From positions 744,001 to 808,000 of the forward strand of contig CP036279.1 of NCBI GenBank assembly GCA_007748055.1: a stretch of 64,000 nucleotides of DNA. Reading direction: 5' to 3'. This document shows, piece after piece, positions 1-8,587 of the stretch (the stretch's first letter is position 1; each line of letters starts with the position of its first letter). This DNA is from Kolteria novifilia. Lineage in GTDB: Bacteria; Planctomycetota; Planctomycetia; Kolteriales; Kolteriaceae. The position numbers and the translations under genes are program-made. The notes beneath the pieces were generated by a model, which was given only the letters and a program-made list of their open reading frames with translations, ran no database searches and had not been told where the DNA came from.

Positions 1-1
1 C

Positions 2-994
2 TTTGCACTTTCCACACGGCACCGTTGCCGTTCGGTCGGCTTTACTCTCGTCGAGCTTTTGGTCGTGATGGCGATCATCGGCGTGCTGGTTGGCCTCTTG
101 TTGCCCGCCGTTCAAGCCGCACGCGAAGCCGCGTTCCGAACGCAGTGCAAGAACAACTTGCGCAACCTCGGCCTGGCGATGCAGAACTATCACGACAAGC
201 AGCGCGTGCTCCCCTTCGGATACGTCTGCGGCGTTGAATACTGCAATGACGGCGGCTGCTCTCCCGACGATACCTGTACGACCGAGGGAAGTCCTTCGAA
301 CCACCACTGGAGTGGTTGGTCGATGCTCCTGCCGGAACTCGATCGTCGGACCCTCTACGAGGACATGAACTTCGATCACGATCGCCTCTCGCTCGCCAAC
401 GAGACGGCGATCACGATGGGCATGAGCGTCTTCGTTTGCCCGTCGCAGATGAGTCAAACTCGCACCAACGAGTACGACTTCGTTGACAATGATCCCACCG
501 CCTGGCAACGACTGGGCACCAACGCCGCCAGTAGCTACCGGCTGAGCATGAGCGGCGCTCCCGACATCAATTCCACCGACGACGTCTTCTACACCAATGG
601 GATGTTCTACCGCAACAGCCGCGAAACGCTGGGCGGTCTAGCGACTTCCGACGGAACGACGACCACGATTTTGGCGGGCGAGGTTTCTCGGGACCCCTGC
701 GACAGCAACTCCGCCGGCCCCTACGGATGTAGTCATCGCGACAAGGGATTCCTCAGCGTGCAGCGAACCTTCCGCACCGATCGGCAACTCAATCGCGAGA
801 CCGACACCTATAGCGTCCCCGGACAGACGGCTCAGTCCTCCTACGATTACTGGAGCAGCAACCACGGTGGCGTGGTCAACTTCATCATGGGGGACGCGAG
901 CGTGAAGGCGATCAGCGACTCGGTCGATGGTCGGGTGATGGAGGCGCTCGCGACCAAGCGAGGGGGCGAGTCCATTTCTGACGACGATTTCTGA
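2..994 (+). CDS. DUF1559 prepilin-like secreted protein (5' end outside window)
   Basis: The frame is open to the left edge, so the true start lies outside the window; 330 residues are visible. A type IV prepilin signature, GFTLVELLVVMAIIGVLVG, is encoded from position 38, followed by the LLLPAVQAAREAA stretch that marks the planctomycete DUF1559 family. A near-C-terminal His-Gly-Gly...Met-Gly-Asp segment (NHGGVVNFIMGDAS) corresponds to the family's H-X9-DG region. Members are expected to be processed by a prepilin peptidase and held at the inner membrane or exported by a type II or pilus-like machine; their roles are unknown. The first TTG/ATG codons inside the window fall within the hydrophobic helix and are not plausible starts. 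Confidence 0.9.
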   Translation, partial: FALSTRHRCRSVGFTLVELLVVMAIIGVLVGLLLPAVQAAREAAFRTQCKNNLRNLGLAMQNYHDKQRVLPFGYVCGVEYCNDGGCSPDDTCTTEGSPSNHHWSGWSMLLPELDRRTLYEDMNFDHDRLSLANETAITMGMSVFVCPSQMSQTRTNEYDFVDNDPTAWQRLGTNAASSYRLSMSGAPDINSTDDVFYTNGMFYRNSRETLGGLATSDGTTTTILAGEVSRDPCDSNSAGPYGCSHRDKGFLSVQRTFRTDRQLNRETDTYSVPGQTAQSSYDYWSSNHGGVVNFIMGDASVKAISDSVDGRVMEALATKRGGESISDDDF

Positions 995-1139
995 TCGTTT
1001 GCCGGCGCGAACGCGCCGGCCCGGTTCGACGACGTCTTCCCAATTCGCTATGGTAGGTCGGTCAGGCTCTTCTTGAGTACGGTGCGGCGGGCGCCACGAG
1101 GTCGGGAAGAGCATCGACCCCATCCTGGATTGGTTTTCG

Positions 1140-1841
1140 ATGTCCACGGCGATCGAGACGCTTAAGGAACTGCATCAACTCCATATCGAGTTGCACGACG
1201 CCCAATCTCAATTGGAGCAGGGGCCTCGGCGGCTCAAAGGCCGTAAGGCCGATCTGACCCGACGCGAGCAAAAGCTCGGCGAGACCCGCGAAGAACTCAA
1301 GCAACTCAAGCTCAAGACCGACCGCCTGGAACTCGACCTCCGTACCGGCGAGGATAAACGAGATCAACTCAAGGGTCGGATCAACCAAGTCAAATCAAAC
1401 GTCGAGTACAACGCGGTCCAGGAGGAGATCAAATCCCGGAACGCGGCCAACGGTGAACTGGAGGAGGCGATCCTCGAGGCCTTCACCGAGCAGGAAGAGA
1501 TCGGCGAACGCATCATCGCCCTCGAAAAGGAATTCGCCGACGCAGAAGCGGATTTCGCCCAGTTCAAAGAGAAGACCGAGTACACGCTTGAGAAGATGAC
1601 CGGCCGCGTGGGTGTTCTGGAAGAGAAAATCGACGAAACCACACGGAAGCTGACGGCCGAGAACCTCGGTCTGTACAAGAAACTTCTCAAGAGCAGGGGG
1701 GGCAAAGATGCCCTCGCTCCCTGTCGCGACCAAACCTGTCAGAGTTGCTACACCCAATTGACGGCCCAGAGTTGGAACGATCTTCTCATGGATCGGGCCG
1801 TCGTCTGCAAGAGTTGTGGGTCGCTGCTCTACCGCGACTGA
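1140..1841 (+). CDS. C4-type zinc ribbon coiled-coil protein
   Basis: 233 residues. About 1-185 are highly charged and heptad-like, predicted to form a long antiparallel coiled coil. The C-terminus holds two Cys pairs, CRDQTCQSC and CKSCG, ending SLLYRD, as in the bacterial C4-type zinc-ribbon family (old DUF164). Some family members are proposed to bind nucleic acid or to act as adaptors; no enzymatic activity is known. The gene stands alone between a DUF1559 gene and a small membrane protein on the opposite strand. The ribosome binding site is weak, but the ATG gives the usual family length. Confidence 0.85.
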   Translation: MSTAIETLKELHQLHIELHDAQSQLEQGPRRLKGRKADLTRREQKLGETREELKQLKLKTDRLELDLRTGEDKRDQLKGRINQVKSNVEYNAVQEEIKSRNAANGELEEAILEAFTEQEEIGERIIALEKEFADAEADFAQFKEKTEYTLEKMTGRVGVLEEKIDETTRKLTAENLGLYKKLLKSRGGKDALAPCRDQTCQSCYTQLTAQSWNDLLMDRAVVCKSCGSLLYRD

Positions 1842-2008
1842 TCATCCCTTCCCTTCGGGATTATTTACACCCATTCGCGGTTACGCCGTCAACGAGACGA
1901 GGGTCGAGGGCGTTCGTTCTCGACGGAACTCTTTTCATGGCTCGGTCCGTTTCCTCTTTTCAGGCAAGAGGTTATGGCGGAGAGGGGTGCTTGGCGTCGG
2001 AGCCAAGC

Positions 2009-2278
2009 TCAACCCCTAGAGCGGGGACGCTGGTCGGGCGTCTCGCGCGAACTCTTGGCCGTGCCCTGCTTGGCCGCGTGGATCACGACGCGTGAGGCGG
2101 CGGCAACTTTCACGAGGTGGATCCCGCCTCGGAAGACGAAAATCCCGATCCCGGCGATGATGCTGGCTCCCACCACCTGCCGTTCCCCGATCAGGTTCAA
2201 GCAGACCAAGAAGAGGTAGAGCCCCATCAGGACCAGAAGCCAACCGGCGATTTCACGAACCCAGTAGATCATCGGCAT
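2009..2278 (-). CDS. small two-helix membrane protein, unknown function
   Basis: 89 residues from the ATG at 2278; an in-frame TTG lies 27 bases further upstream. Two hydrophobic segments are visible, WLLVLMGLYLFLVCLNLI and VVGASIIAGIGIFVFRGGI, followed by a basic cytoplasmic-looking tail. I do not recognise a named family. Small proteins with this build (two helices, then a conserved FRGG-like turn) are common in planctomycetes. It is the only convincing frame in the 1842-2432 interval and lies opposite to its neighbours. The real status is moderately sure, the function unknown. Confidence 0.5.
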   Translation of the reverse strand: MPMIYWVREIAGWLLVLMGLYLFLVCLNLIGERQVVGASIIAGIGIFVFRGGIHLVKVAAASRVVIHAAKQGTAKSSRETPDQRPRSRG

Positions 2279-2432
2279 GATTCCCACGAGACGACGGTTC
2301 GGCAAGCTGGTTCCAAATCACCGTTGACCTGCCCCGGTACTGCGACGTATCATCCGCCCTTGCCATCCGTTGCGGCGAAGGGGCGAACTGACTCGCGGAC
2401 CGCGCGACTAGAAACCACGGACAGGGAACACG

Positions 2433-3485
2433 ATGAAGTCGGAAGAACGACACCAACTCCAGGAAAATGAACTCTCGGCGATCCTCTATCGTTACGGTAT
2501 CGCTCTGCGTCCCTATGTCCCCTTCGTGCTTGGCGGCCTGGCGGTGATCTTTGTCGTCGCGACGATCGTGACCGTCATGGCCCGCAGTCAGCAGCGGACC
2601 GTCGATGATGCGTGGGATGAGTTCTTCGCGGCCGAGGATGCCGGCCAGTTCGAGATCGTCGCGGAACGCTACGCCGGCACACCGGTCGTGGCGTACGCGA
2701 AGCTCCGCGTCGCCGACTTCGAGTACGAGGAAGGCCTGAGCCAGCTCTTCGGCGATCGCGCCGCCGCGACCAGCAAGTTAGAAGATGCTCTTTCGCTCTA
2801 CCAAGGGCTCGCGGGGCTCGGCTCGTCCCATCCCGAAGTCGCTCGGCAAGCGGGCTTCGGCATCGGCATGACCTACGAGACGCTTGGCGATCTCGAGAAG
2901 GCGAAGAGTGCCTACGAGCAGGTGGTGAGCCGTTATCCCGGGAGCGAGGAAGCGTTTCTTTCCGGGATGCGTCTGGAACGGATCGAGACCCCGACCGCGA
3001 AGGAGTTCTACGCCGAGTTCGCGAGCTACGAGCCGAAGGAGCCGTCGACGGAGCTTCCGCCCGACGCCTCGATCCCGTTGCCGCCGATGACGTCCGAGAC
3101 TCCGGCTCCTCCGCTGCCGTCGAGCACGGAGAAGGCGAAGGACGATGCCAAGGTTCCGTCGCCCAAGACTCCCGCGAAGGAGTCGTCCAAGACTCCCGCA
3201 AAGGAGTCGCCCAAGACTCCCGCAAAGGAGTCGTCCAAGACTCCCGCAAAGGAGTCGCCCAAGACTCCCGCAAAGGAGGCGTCCAAGACCCCCGCAAAGG
3301 AGTCGCCCAAGACTCCCGCAAAGGAGGCGTCCAAGACCCCCGCAAAGGAGTCGCCCAAGACTCCGGCCAAGCAGACTCCTGAGCCGAAAGGGAAAGCTGC
3401 CGCCCCGAAAACCGACGCCAAGCCGACAGCTCCCGCCAAGGAGAAAGCGGACGCGAAGGGCGACGCGGGTAAAGCCGGAGAGTAA
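2433..3485 (+). CDS. membrane-anchored TPR-like protein with Lys/Pro repeat tail
   Basis: 350 residues. The N-terminus is cytoplasmic, followed by one membrane helix near residues 28-50 (VPFVLGGLAVIFVVATIVTV). Residues 60-190 contain TPR-like helices, including AYAKLRVADFEYEEG and GMTYETLGDLEKAKSAYEQVV, resembling the YfgM/tetratricopeptide-like domain of the Sec/Bam-associated type. The last third is low complexity: nine near-identical 8-residue units (residues 243-314), then a further Lys/Pro/Ala-rich end. The tail is strongly basic and may bind peptidoglycan, nucleic acid or other polyanions; this is inference. An N-in, C-out anchor fits a periplasmic scaffold. No operon partner is evident. 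Confidence 0.75.
   Translation: MKSEERHQLQENELSAILYRYGIALRPYVPFVLGGLAVIFVVATIVTVMARSQQRTVDDAWDEFFAAEDAGQFEIVAERYAGTPVVAYAKLRVADFEYEEGLSQLFGDRAAATSKLEDALSLYQGLAGLGSSHPEVARQAGFGIGMTYETLGDLEKAKSAYEQVVSRYPGSEEAFLSGMRLERIETPTAKEFYAEFASYEPKEPSTELPPDASIPLPPMTSETPAPPLPSSTEKAKDDAKVPSPKTPAKESSKTPAKESPKTPAKESSKTPAKESPKTPAKEASKTPAKESPKTPAKEASKTPAKESPKTPAKQTPEPKGKAAAPKTDAKPTAPAKEKADAKGDAGKAGE
3159..3374 (+). repeat. in-frame tandem repeat, nine 24-bp units
   Basis: Nine consecutive 24-bp units encode [SA][SP]KTPAKE, with SP and SS/AS units alternating. The DNA copies are almost identical (core aagactcccgcaaaggag), which points to recent expansion by slippage or recombination and predicts length variation between strains. 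Confidence 0.9.
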
Positions 3486-3559
3486 GGGTTGACAGTAGGG
3501 AGGATGGAGGTTCGCTGGTTTAAGTAGCCAGCCTATCGAGGATGCCGACCCCCCTGTAT

Positions 3560-3595
3560 CCCCCCTTGTCCAAGGGGGAGTTAGAGGGGGTCTCA
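3560..3595. repeat. dispersed CCCCCTTG-type palindromic intergenic element
   Basis: The core is an inverted repeat, ccccccttg-tc-caagggggag, followed by a further G-rich stretch. The same core recurs at 27536-27557 and, degenerate, near 37170-37228 and 37458-37488. It behaves like a REP-type intergenic element. The rest of the 252-base gap between the TPR-like gene and lon shows no convincing gene. Confidence 0.6.
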
Positions 3596-3737
3596 TCCGT
3601 TACAGGACGCTCCCTGCCCGTCCAGCGACGCGACAGTTGGCGTCGAAAACCGACCTGCCTGCACCCCGATCATGCGGGGAACGTAACGTCGAGCCGCCGA
3701 GCCGAATCCAAGAACCCGGTGTGTCCAACCACGCTCG

Positions 3738-6230
3738 CTACGCTGGGGCGGCGGGCTGACGCGTTGCTTTGCGGCTGCCGGATGGCCGATTGCGGACGAC
3801 CTTCGCGACCTGGCTTCCCCGTCGTTTGAACGGGGGATCGTCAAAGAGATGCGGAACAACCGCGTCGATGTGCTTCGCGTAGACGAACGTCAGCCCGTCG
3901 CGTGCTTCCTTGGGCAGATCCGCGGTGTCCTTCTCGTTGAGCAGCGGCAGGACGATCGTGTCGAAGCCCTCGCGTTTCGCGGCGAGAACCTTTTCCCGAA
4001 TGCCACCCACCGGCAGCACCCGGCCCGTCAGCGTGATTTCGCCCGTCACGGCTAGCTTAGGCCGAATCGGCTTGTTCAGCGCCAGCGAGAGAACGCTCGC
4101 GGTGAGAGCGATGCCCGCCGAAGGGCCGTCCTTGGGGATGGCGCCGGCGGGGACGTGAATGTGGACCTCGAAGTCGTCAAAGAACGACGGAGGAATGCCG
4201 AACGCTTCGGAGTGGCACCGGAGGTAGCCGAGCGAAGCGTGGGCCGATTCCTTCATCACGTCGCCGAGCTGGCCCGTGAGTTTGAGCGTGTTTTTGCCAG
4301 GGGTCTTGACCGACTCGATCGTGAGCAGTTCCCCGCCGGCGGCGGTCCATGCCAATCCCGTCGCGACGCCCGGAATCTTCTGGCTCGCGGCTTCCTCGCG
4401 AATGTACTTGGGCGGGCCGAGAAGGTTCTGCACCTTCTTTCGGTCGGCGAGGACCTTCCGGCGATTGCCTTCCACGTGCGAGCGAGCGACCTTCCGGCAG
4501 ATCGACGCGATCTCCCGTTCCAGGTTCCGAAGTCCCGCTTCGTGGGTGTAGGACTGGATCAGCTCCCGAACCCCCTGATCGTTGAAGTCGATGGCTTCCT
4601 TCTTGAGGCCATGCTCCTCGAGCTGCTTGGGGACGAGGTATTGGTGTGCGATCGCGAGCTTTTCTTCCAGGCTGTAGCCCGACAGCTCGATCACCTCCAT
4701 CCGGTCAAGCAGGGCCGGCGGAATACTCGACGTGACGTTGGCGGTGCAGATGAACAGGACTTTCGAGAGGTCGAACTCGACATCAAGGTAGTGATCGCGA
4801 AAGGTGCCGTTCTGTTCGGGATCGAGCACTTCCAGCAAGGCGCTGGAGGGATCACCGCGGTAGTCGGCGCCGAGCTTGTCGATCTCGTCGAGCATGAAGA
4901 CCGGGTTGTTGGTGCCGAGACGACGTAGGCCCTGAATGATGCGGCCGGGCATGGCGCCGATGTAGGTGCGGCGGTGACCGCGAATCTCCGCCTCGTCGTG
5001 GACGCCGCCGAGACTCAGACGGTAGAACTTGCGGTTCATCGTCCGGGCGACGCTCTTGCCCAAGCTCGTCTTGCCGACGCCGGGAGGTCCGACGAAGCAG
5101 AGAATCGGGCCCTTCACCGACTGCTTGAGCTTTCGCACCGCGAGGTATTCGAGGATGCGTTGCTTGATCTTCTCGAGGTTGTAGTGGTCTTCGTCGAGGA
5201 CCCGCTTCGCTCGACGTAAGTCGAGTCGATCGTCGGTCGACTCGTCCCAGGGCATCGAGAGGAGCGTGTCGAGGAACGTGCGAATGACGTGGTACTCGGG
5301 GGTGCTCGGGTGCATCTGGGCCATGCGGTCGAGTTCGCGCCGGGCCTCGTGAGCGGCTTGCTCGGGTAGATCGAGTGTTTCGAGCTTGTCGTAGAACTCG
5401 TTGACGTCCGACATCTCGTCGTCGGCTTCGCCGAGCTCGCGCCGAATCGCTTGGAGTTGTTGCCGGAGAAACTGTTCGCGCTGGACGCGGGTCAGTTCGG
5501 TCGAAACCTCGCCTTGGATCTTGCTTGAGAGATCCTGCATATCGACTTGGCGACGGATCAACTGGCCCAGATGGCGAAGACGATGCCGGACATTTGGCTC
5601 CGAGAGGAGTTGTTGCTTCTCGTCGGTCGAGAGCCCCAGGCCGCTGCCCATGAGGTCGGCGAGGGCTCCGGGGGCGTGCGTGTTCATCGCCGCGACTTGG
5701 AGTTCCTCGGAGACTTGGGCGCCCCCCTCGATCAACTGGTTGAAAAGGCGCCGGACCGAAAGGACCAGGGCCTCGGTCTGGACTCCATCCTGTTGGATGT
5801 CGTCGATGAGGTCGATCTCGCCGACGAGGTAGGGATCTTCCGAGAGGATCTTACCGAGGCGTGCGCGTCGAAGCCCCTGAGCGACGATTCTGGTGGAACC
5901 GTCGGGGAATTTGAGCATCTTGAGCACCCGAGCGATGCAAAGGCACGGGTAGAGATCCCTCGCGGAGGGCTCTTCGGTGTCCGGATCGCGCTGCGTGGCC
6001 AACCCGACGTAGCGACTTCCCTTGAGGACGTCGTCGATCAGGAGGATGCCTCGGTCGCGTCCGATCACCAAGGGCATGATGATCTCGGGGAACGGGACGT
6101 CACTTCGCAGAGGAAGAATGGGGAGGCTGCTCGGAATCACGTCCTCCAAAAGCGACTCTTGGTCCTCGTCGAAGGGGTGGTGATTGTTGGAACCGCCACC
6201 TTTTGAGTCTCTTTTGGACTTTTCGGCCAT
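3738..6230 (-). CDS. lon: ATP-dependent protease Lon (LonA type)
   Basis: 830 residues from the ATG at 6230, which has a purine-rich AAGGGGG upstream; an upstream in-frame start at 6395 would add 55 unconserved residues. The order is the LON substrate-binding domain (about 35-240), a coiled helical linker (240-345), AAA+ with Walker A GPPGVGKT (381-388) and Walker B FMLDEID (about 446-451), then the Ser-Lys protease domain with PKDGPSAG (Ser704) and Lys747 in GGIREKVLAAK. Lon degrades misfolded and regulatory proteins in the cytoplasm. The N-terminal 35 residues are a low-complexity, acidic-to-His/Asn stretch. It is transcribed divergently from cobL. Confidence 0.97.
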   Translation of the reverse strand: MAEKSKRDSKGGGSNNHHPFDEDQESLLEDVIPSSLPILPLRSDVPFPEIIMPLVIGRDRGILLIDDVLKGSRYVGLATQRDPDTEEPSARDLYPCLCIARVLKMLKFPDGSTRIVAQGLRRARLGKILSEDPYLVGEIDLIDDIQQDGVQTEALVLSVRRLFNQLIEGGAQVSEELQVAAMNTHAPGALADLMGSGLGLSTDEKQQLLSEPNVRHRLRHLGQLIRRQVDMQDLSSKIQGEVSTELTRVQREQFLRQQLQAIRRELGEADDEMSDVNEFYDKLETLDLPEQAAHEARRELDRMAQMHPSTPEYHVIRTFLDTLLSMPWDESTDDRLDLRRAKRVLDEDHYNLEKIKQRILEYLAVRKLKQSVKGPILCFVGPPGVGKTSLGKSVARTMNRKFYRLSLGGVHDEAEIRGHRRTYIGAMPGRIIQGLRRLGTNNPVFMLDEIDKLGADYRGDPSSALLEVLDPEQNGTFRDHYLDVEFDLSKVLFICTANVTSSIPPALLDRMEVIELSGYSLEEKLAIAHQYLVPKQLEEHGLKKEAIDFNDQGVRELIQSYTHEAGLRNLEREIASICRKVARSHVEGNRRKVLADRKKVQNLLGPPKYIREEAASQKIPGVATGLAWTAAGGELLTIESVKTPGKNTLKLTGQLGDVMKESAHASLGYLRCHSEAFGIPPSFFDDFEVHIHVPAGAIPKDGPSAGIALTASVLSLALNKPIRPKLAVTGEITLTGRVLPVGGIREKVLAAKREGFDTIVLPLLNEKDTADLPKEARDGLTFVYAKHIDAVVPHLFDDPPFKRRGSQVAKVVRNRPSGSRKATRQPAAPA

Positions 6231-6597
6231 TGCCGCCCCCTTGTTCGCGAGCGAGTCGCGTGGTTGGTGGAATGCTAAGAAGAGTGCCTCGGGTACATGT
6301 TCAAACCCGATCGGCCTACTGTTAAACTCTACCAAATCCTCTGGAAATGGCGCTGCCAACAAGCGTGTGCCTAGGGGTTTGGAGCGATTGGACACCCGTT
6401 TTATTCGGAACCCCTCCCGAGCGCGGGATCGCGGAAGGTGCTTGCCGCGGAAGATGTTCGGTCGATTGGCCCCGTGATGAGCTCCGCGGCTCGCCCCGCG
6501 TTGACGGACGAGGAACAGGCATCTAGGCTATTAGGCCATGGGGCCGAGATTGTGGAAAGGTCCCTCGGAGCGGGTCGCCAACCAGGGAGAGCGTTGC

Positions 6598-7842
6598 GTG
6601 AACACGGTCTATGTCGTCGGCATTGGCGATGACGGAATGGAGAGTCTGCCCGACTCTGCCCGACGCCGTCTGGAAGAGGCGGAACTGCTGGTCGGCACCG
6701 AGCGGACACTCGCGATGATTCCCTCCTTCGAGGGTGAATGCCTGCCCGTGGAGACCGATCTGGGCGATATGGTGCGGCGCATCGAGAAAGCCCGCGTCGA
6801 CCGCAAGATCGTCGTGCTCGCGTCCGGCGATCCGATGTTCTACGGGGTCGCCCGCTACCTCGTCGATCGGCTGGGCAAGGAGTCGTTCGAAGTTCTGCCT
6901 CACGTCAGCAGCATGCAGTTGGCGTTCGCACGGGTCAAGGAGAGCTGGGACGAGGCCTATTTGACCAACGTCGCCTCCCAGCCGCTCGAGACGATCGTCG
7001 ATCGCATCCGCATCGCGGAGAAAGTTGGCATCTTCACCAACGAGTCGGTGCCACCCAGCGCGGTGGCGCGTTGCCTACTCGACGAGGGGATCAGCTACTT
7101 TCGCGTTTCCGTCTGCGAGAACCTGGGGGCGGCCAACGAAGTCGTCACCTACGGGACGCTCGCCGAAATCTCCGAGATGGAGTTCGGCCCGCTCAACGTC
7201 ATGATCCTGATTCGCGAGCCGGACGTTCCCGAGACCGCGCGCGAAGATGCTGAATTGATGATCTTCGGCAATCCCGACGAGAACTTTCGCCAAACGCGTC
7301 CGCATCGCGGGCTGCTCACGTCGGCGGAGGTTCGGACCCTGGCGCTGGCGAAGCTGAATCTCAAACGCAAGAGCGTGGTGTGGGACGTTGGTGCCGGTTC
7401 GGGTTCGGTGTCGATCGAGACCGCCCAGCTCGCGACGGAGGGCAAGGTCTACGCGATCGAGCCGGAGGTCGAGGACGGCTTGCTCATTCGGGAAAACGCC
7501 GAGCGATTCGGTGTCGACAACATCCAGATCGTGGCCCAACGGGCCCCCGAGGCCTTTCGCGATCTTCCTGACGCGGACGCGATCTTCATTGGCGGTGTCG
7601 GGCGGGAGACCGTCGGCATCATCGAGGCGGCCTTCGACCGACTCAAGCCGGGTGGGCATCTCGTCGCGAACGTGGCGAGCCTTGAGAACGTCTCCGCGGC
7701 GACCTCGACGCTCAAGGCCCTCGTTCCCCATGTCGGGATCTTGATGGTCAATCTGGCCCGGGGGACGCACCAGCTCGAGAGTATTCGCTTTGAAGCGGTC
7801 AACCCGAGCTTCCTGATCTTCGTCACCAAGTCGGGGGCGTAG
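6598..7842 (+). CDS. cobL: precorrin-6Y C5,15-methyltransferase (decarboxylating), CbiE-CbiT fusion
   Basis: 414 residues. The GTG at 6598 is preferred because GGGAGAG lies just upstream and the protein then opens with the family's NTVYVVGIGDDGMESL. The N-terminal half (1-200) is the CbiE tetrapyrrole methylase domain, with LASGDPMFYGVARYL. The C-terminal half (about 215-405) is the CbiT methyltransferase, with an SAM motif WDVGAGSGSVSIE and DAIFIGG. The enzyme methylates C5 and C15 of precorrin-6B and removes the acetate side chain in corrin ring synthesis. No other cob/cbi gene adjoins it, but a cobalamin riboswitch lies at 22.5 kb. Confidence 0.93.
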   Translation: MNTVYVVGIGDDGMESLPDSARRRLEEAELLVGTERTLAMIPSFEGECLPVETDLGDMVRRIEKARVDRKIVVLASGDPMFYGVARYLVDRLGKESFEVLPHVSSMQLAFARVKESWDEAYLTNVASQPLETIVDRIRIAEKVGIFTNESVPPSAVARCLLDEGISYFRVSVCENLGAANEVVTYGTLAEISEMEFGPLNVMILIREPDVPETAREDAELMIFGNPDENFRQTRPHRGLLTSAEVRTLALAKLNLKRKSVVWDVGAGSGSVSIETAQLATEGKVYAIEPEVEDGLLIRENAERFGVDNIQIVAQRAPEAFRDLPDADAIFIGGVGRETVGIIEAAFDRLKPGGHLVANVASLENVSAATSTLKALVPHVGILMVNLARGTHQLESIRFEAVNPSFLIFVTKSGA

Positions 7843-7877
7843 ACACTTGGGCCATCGATGGCGAAGCGGCCGTCGGG

Positions 7878-8585
7878 TCAGGAGATGAACTGGACCCAAA
7901 GGTAGAACGTCACCAGCGAGATCGCGACGACGAGCCGTAGCGCGACCTGCGTGATCATCGTCGTCAGGCTCATGTGGAAGACGTCGTTGAGCCACTCGAG
8001 ATAAGCGCGAGCCTCGGTGTCGGCATACTGCTTGATCGGATTCCAACGGCCGAGCACCTGAAGCAAACGGTTCAGCCGACTGCCCAGCCAGCGTTCGGCG
8101 AAGTTGAGGCTCCGCTTGACCTCCTCGGTGTCGATCTGACTCACGCGGATGCTGACGAACAAGTCGACCGCGATCATCGTCCCGATGAAAGTGAGCTCGA
8201 TCACGAGCCCGAGCGGATGTTTCCGATCGAGCATCATTTCAAAAGTGATTGCCGATTCCCGAAGCACAAGCAGGTTGAGCAGCCCCGAAAAGGCCAGCAA
8301 GCCGACGTAAATGCTCACAAGTGGCAGCAATCCGCCCCGAAGTGTCAAAATCCAATGCTCGTTGATCAGTCGGTAGACGTTGGGGCAGGAGGTCGAGAGA
8401 TGACGCGCCACGTCGAGGACACTGCTGTAGAACCGAAGGCGTAGCCCCACCGACGTCAAAAACATCAACGTGATGTAGACGATGTACGCGTGGAGCAGGT
8501 TGAGGCTCATGATCCAATAGGGGAGCAAGCCGGGCGGAGGCCCGAATACCCCGAACGGATCAATCGAAACCGGTGCGGTTCCCAT
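7878..8585 (-). CDS. multi-pass membrane protein, unknown function
   Basis: 235 residues with about four or five hydrophobic segments: residues 20-45 (WIMSLNLLHAYIVYITLMFL), 85-110, 122-145 (GLVIELTFIGTMIAVDLFV) and the C-terminal 210-233. A basic/amphipathic loop separates the last two (RWLGSRLNRLLQVLGRW). I do not recognise the family. The gene begins two bases after the stop of the tssH-like ATPase and is on the same strand, so the two are very probably co-transcribed, and the protein may be a partner of that ATPase. That link rests only on spacing. Confidence 0.65.
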   Translation of the reverse strand: MGTAPVSIDPFGVFGPPPGLLPYWIMSLNLLHAYIVYITLMFLTSVGLRLRFYSSVLDVARHLSTSCPNVYRLINEHWILTLRGGLLPLVSIYVGLLAFSGLLNLLVLRESAITFEMMLDRKHPLGLVIELTFIGTMIAVDLFVSIRVSQIDTEEVKRSLNFAERWLGSRLNRLLQVLGRWNPIKQYADTEARAYLEWLNDVFHMSLTTMITQVALRLVVAISLVTFYLWVQFIS

Positions 8586-8587
8586 CG

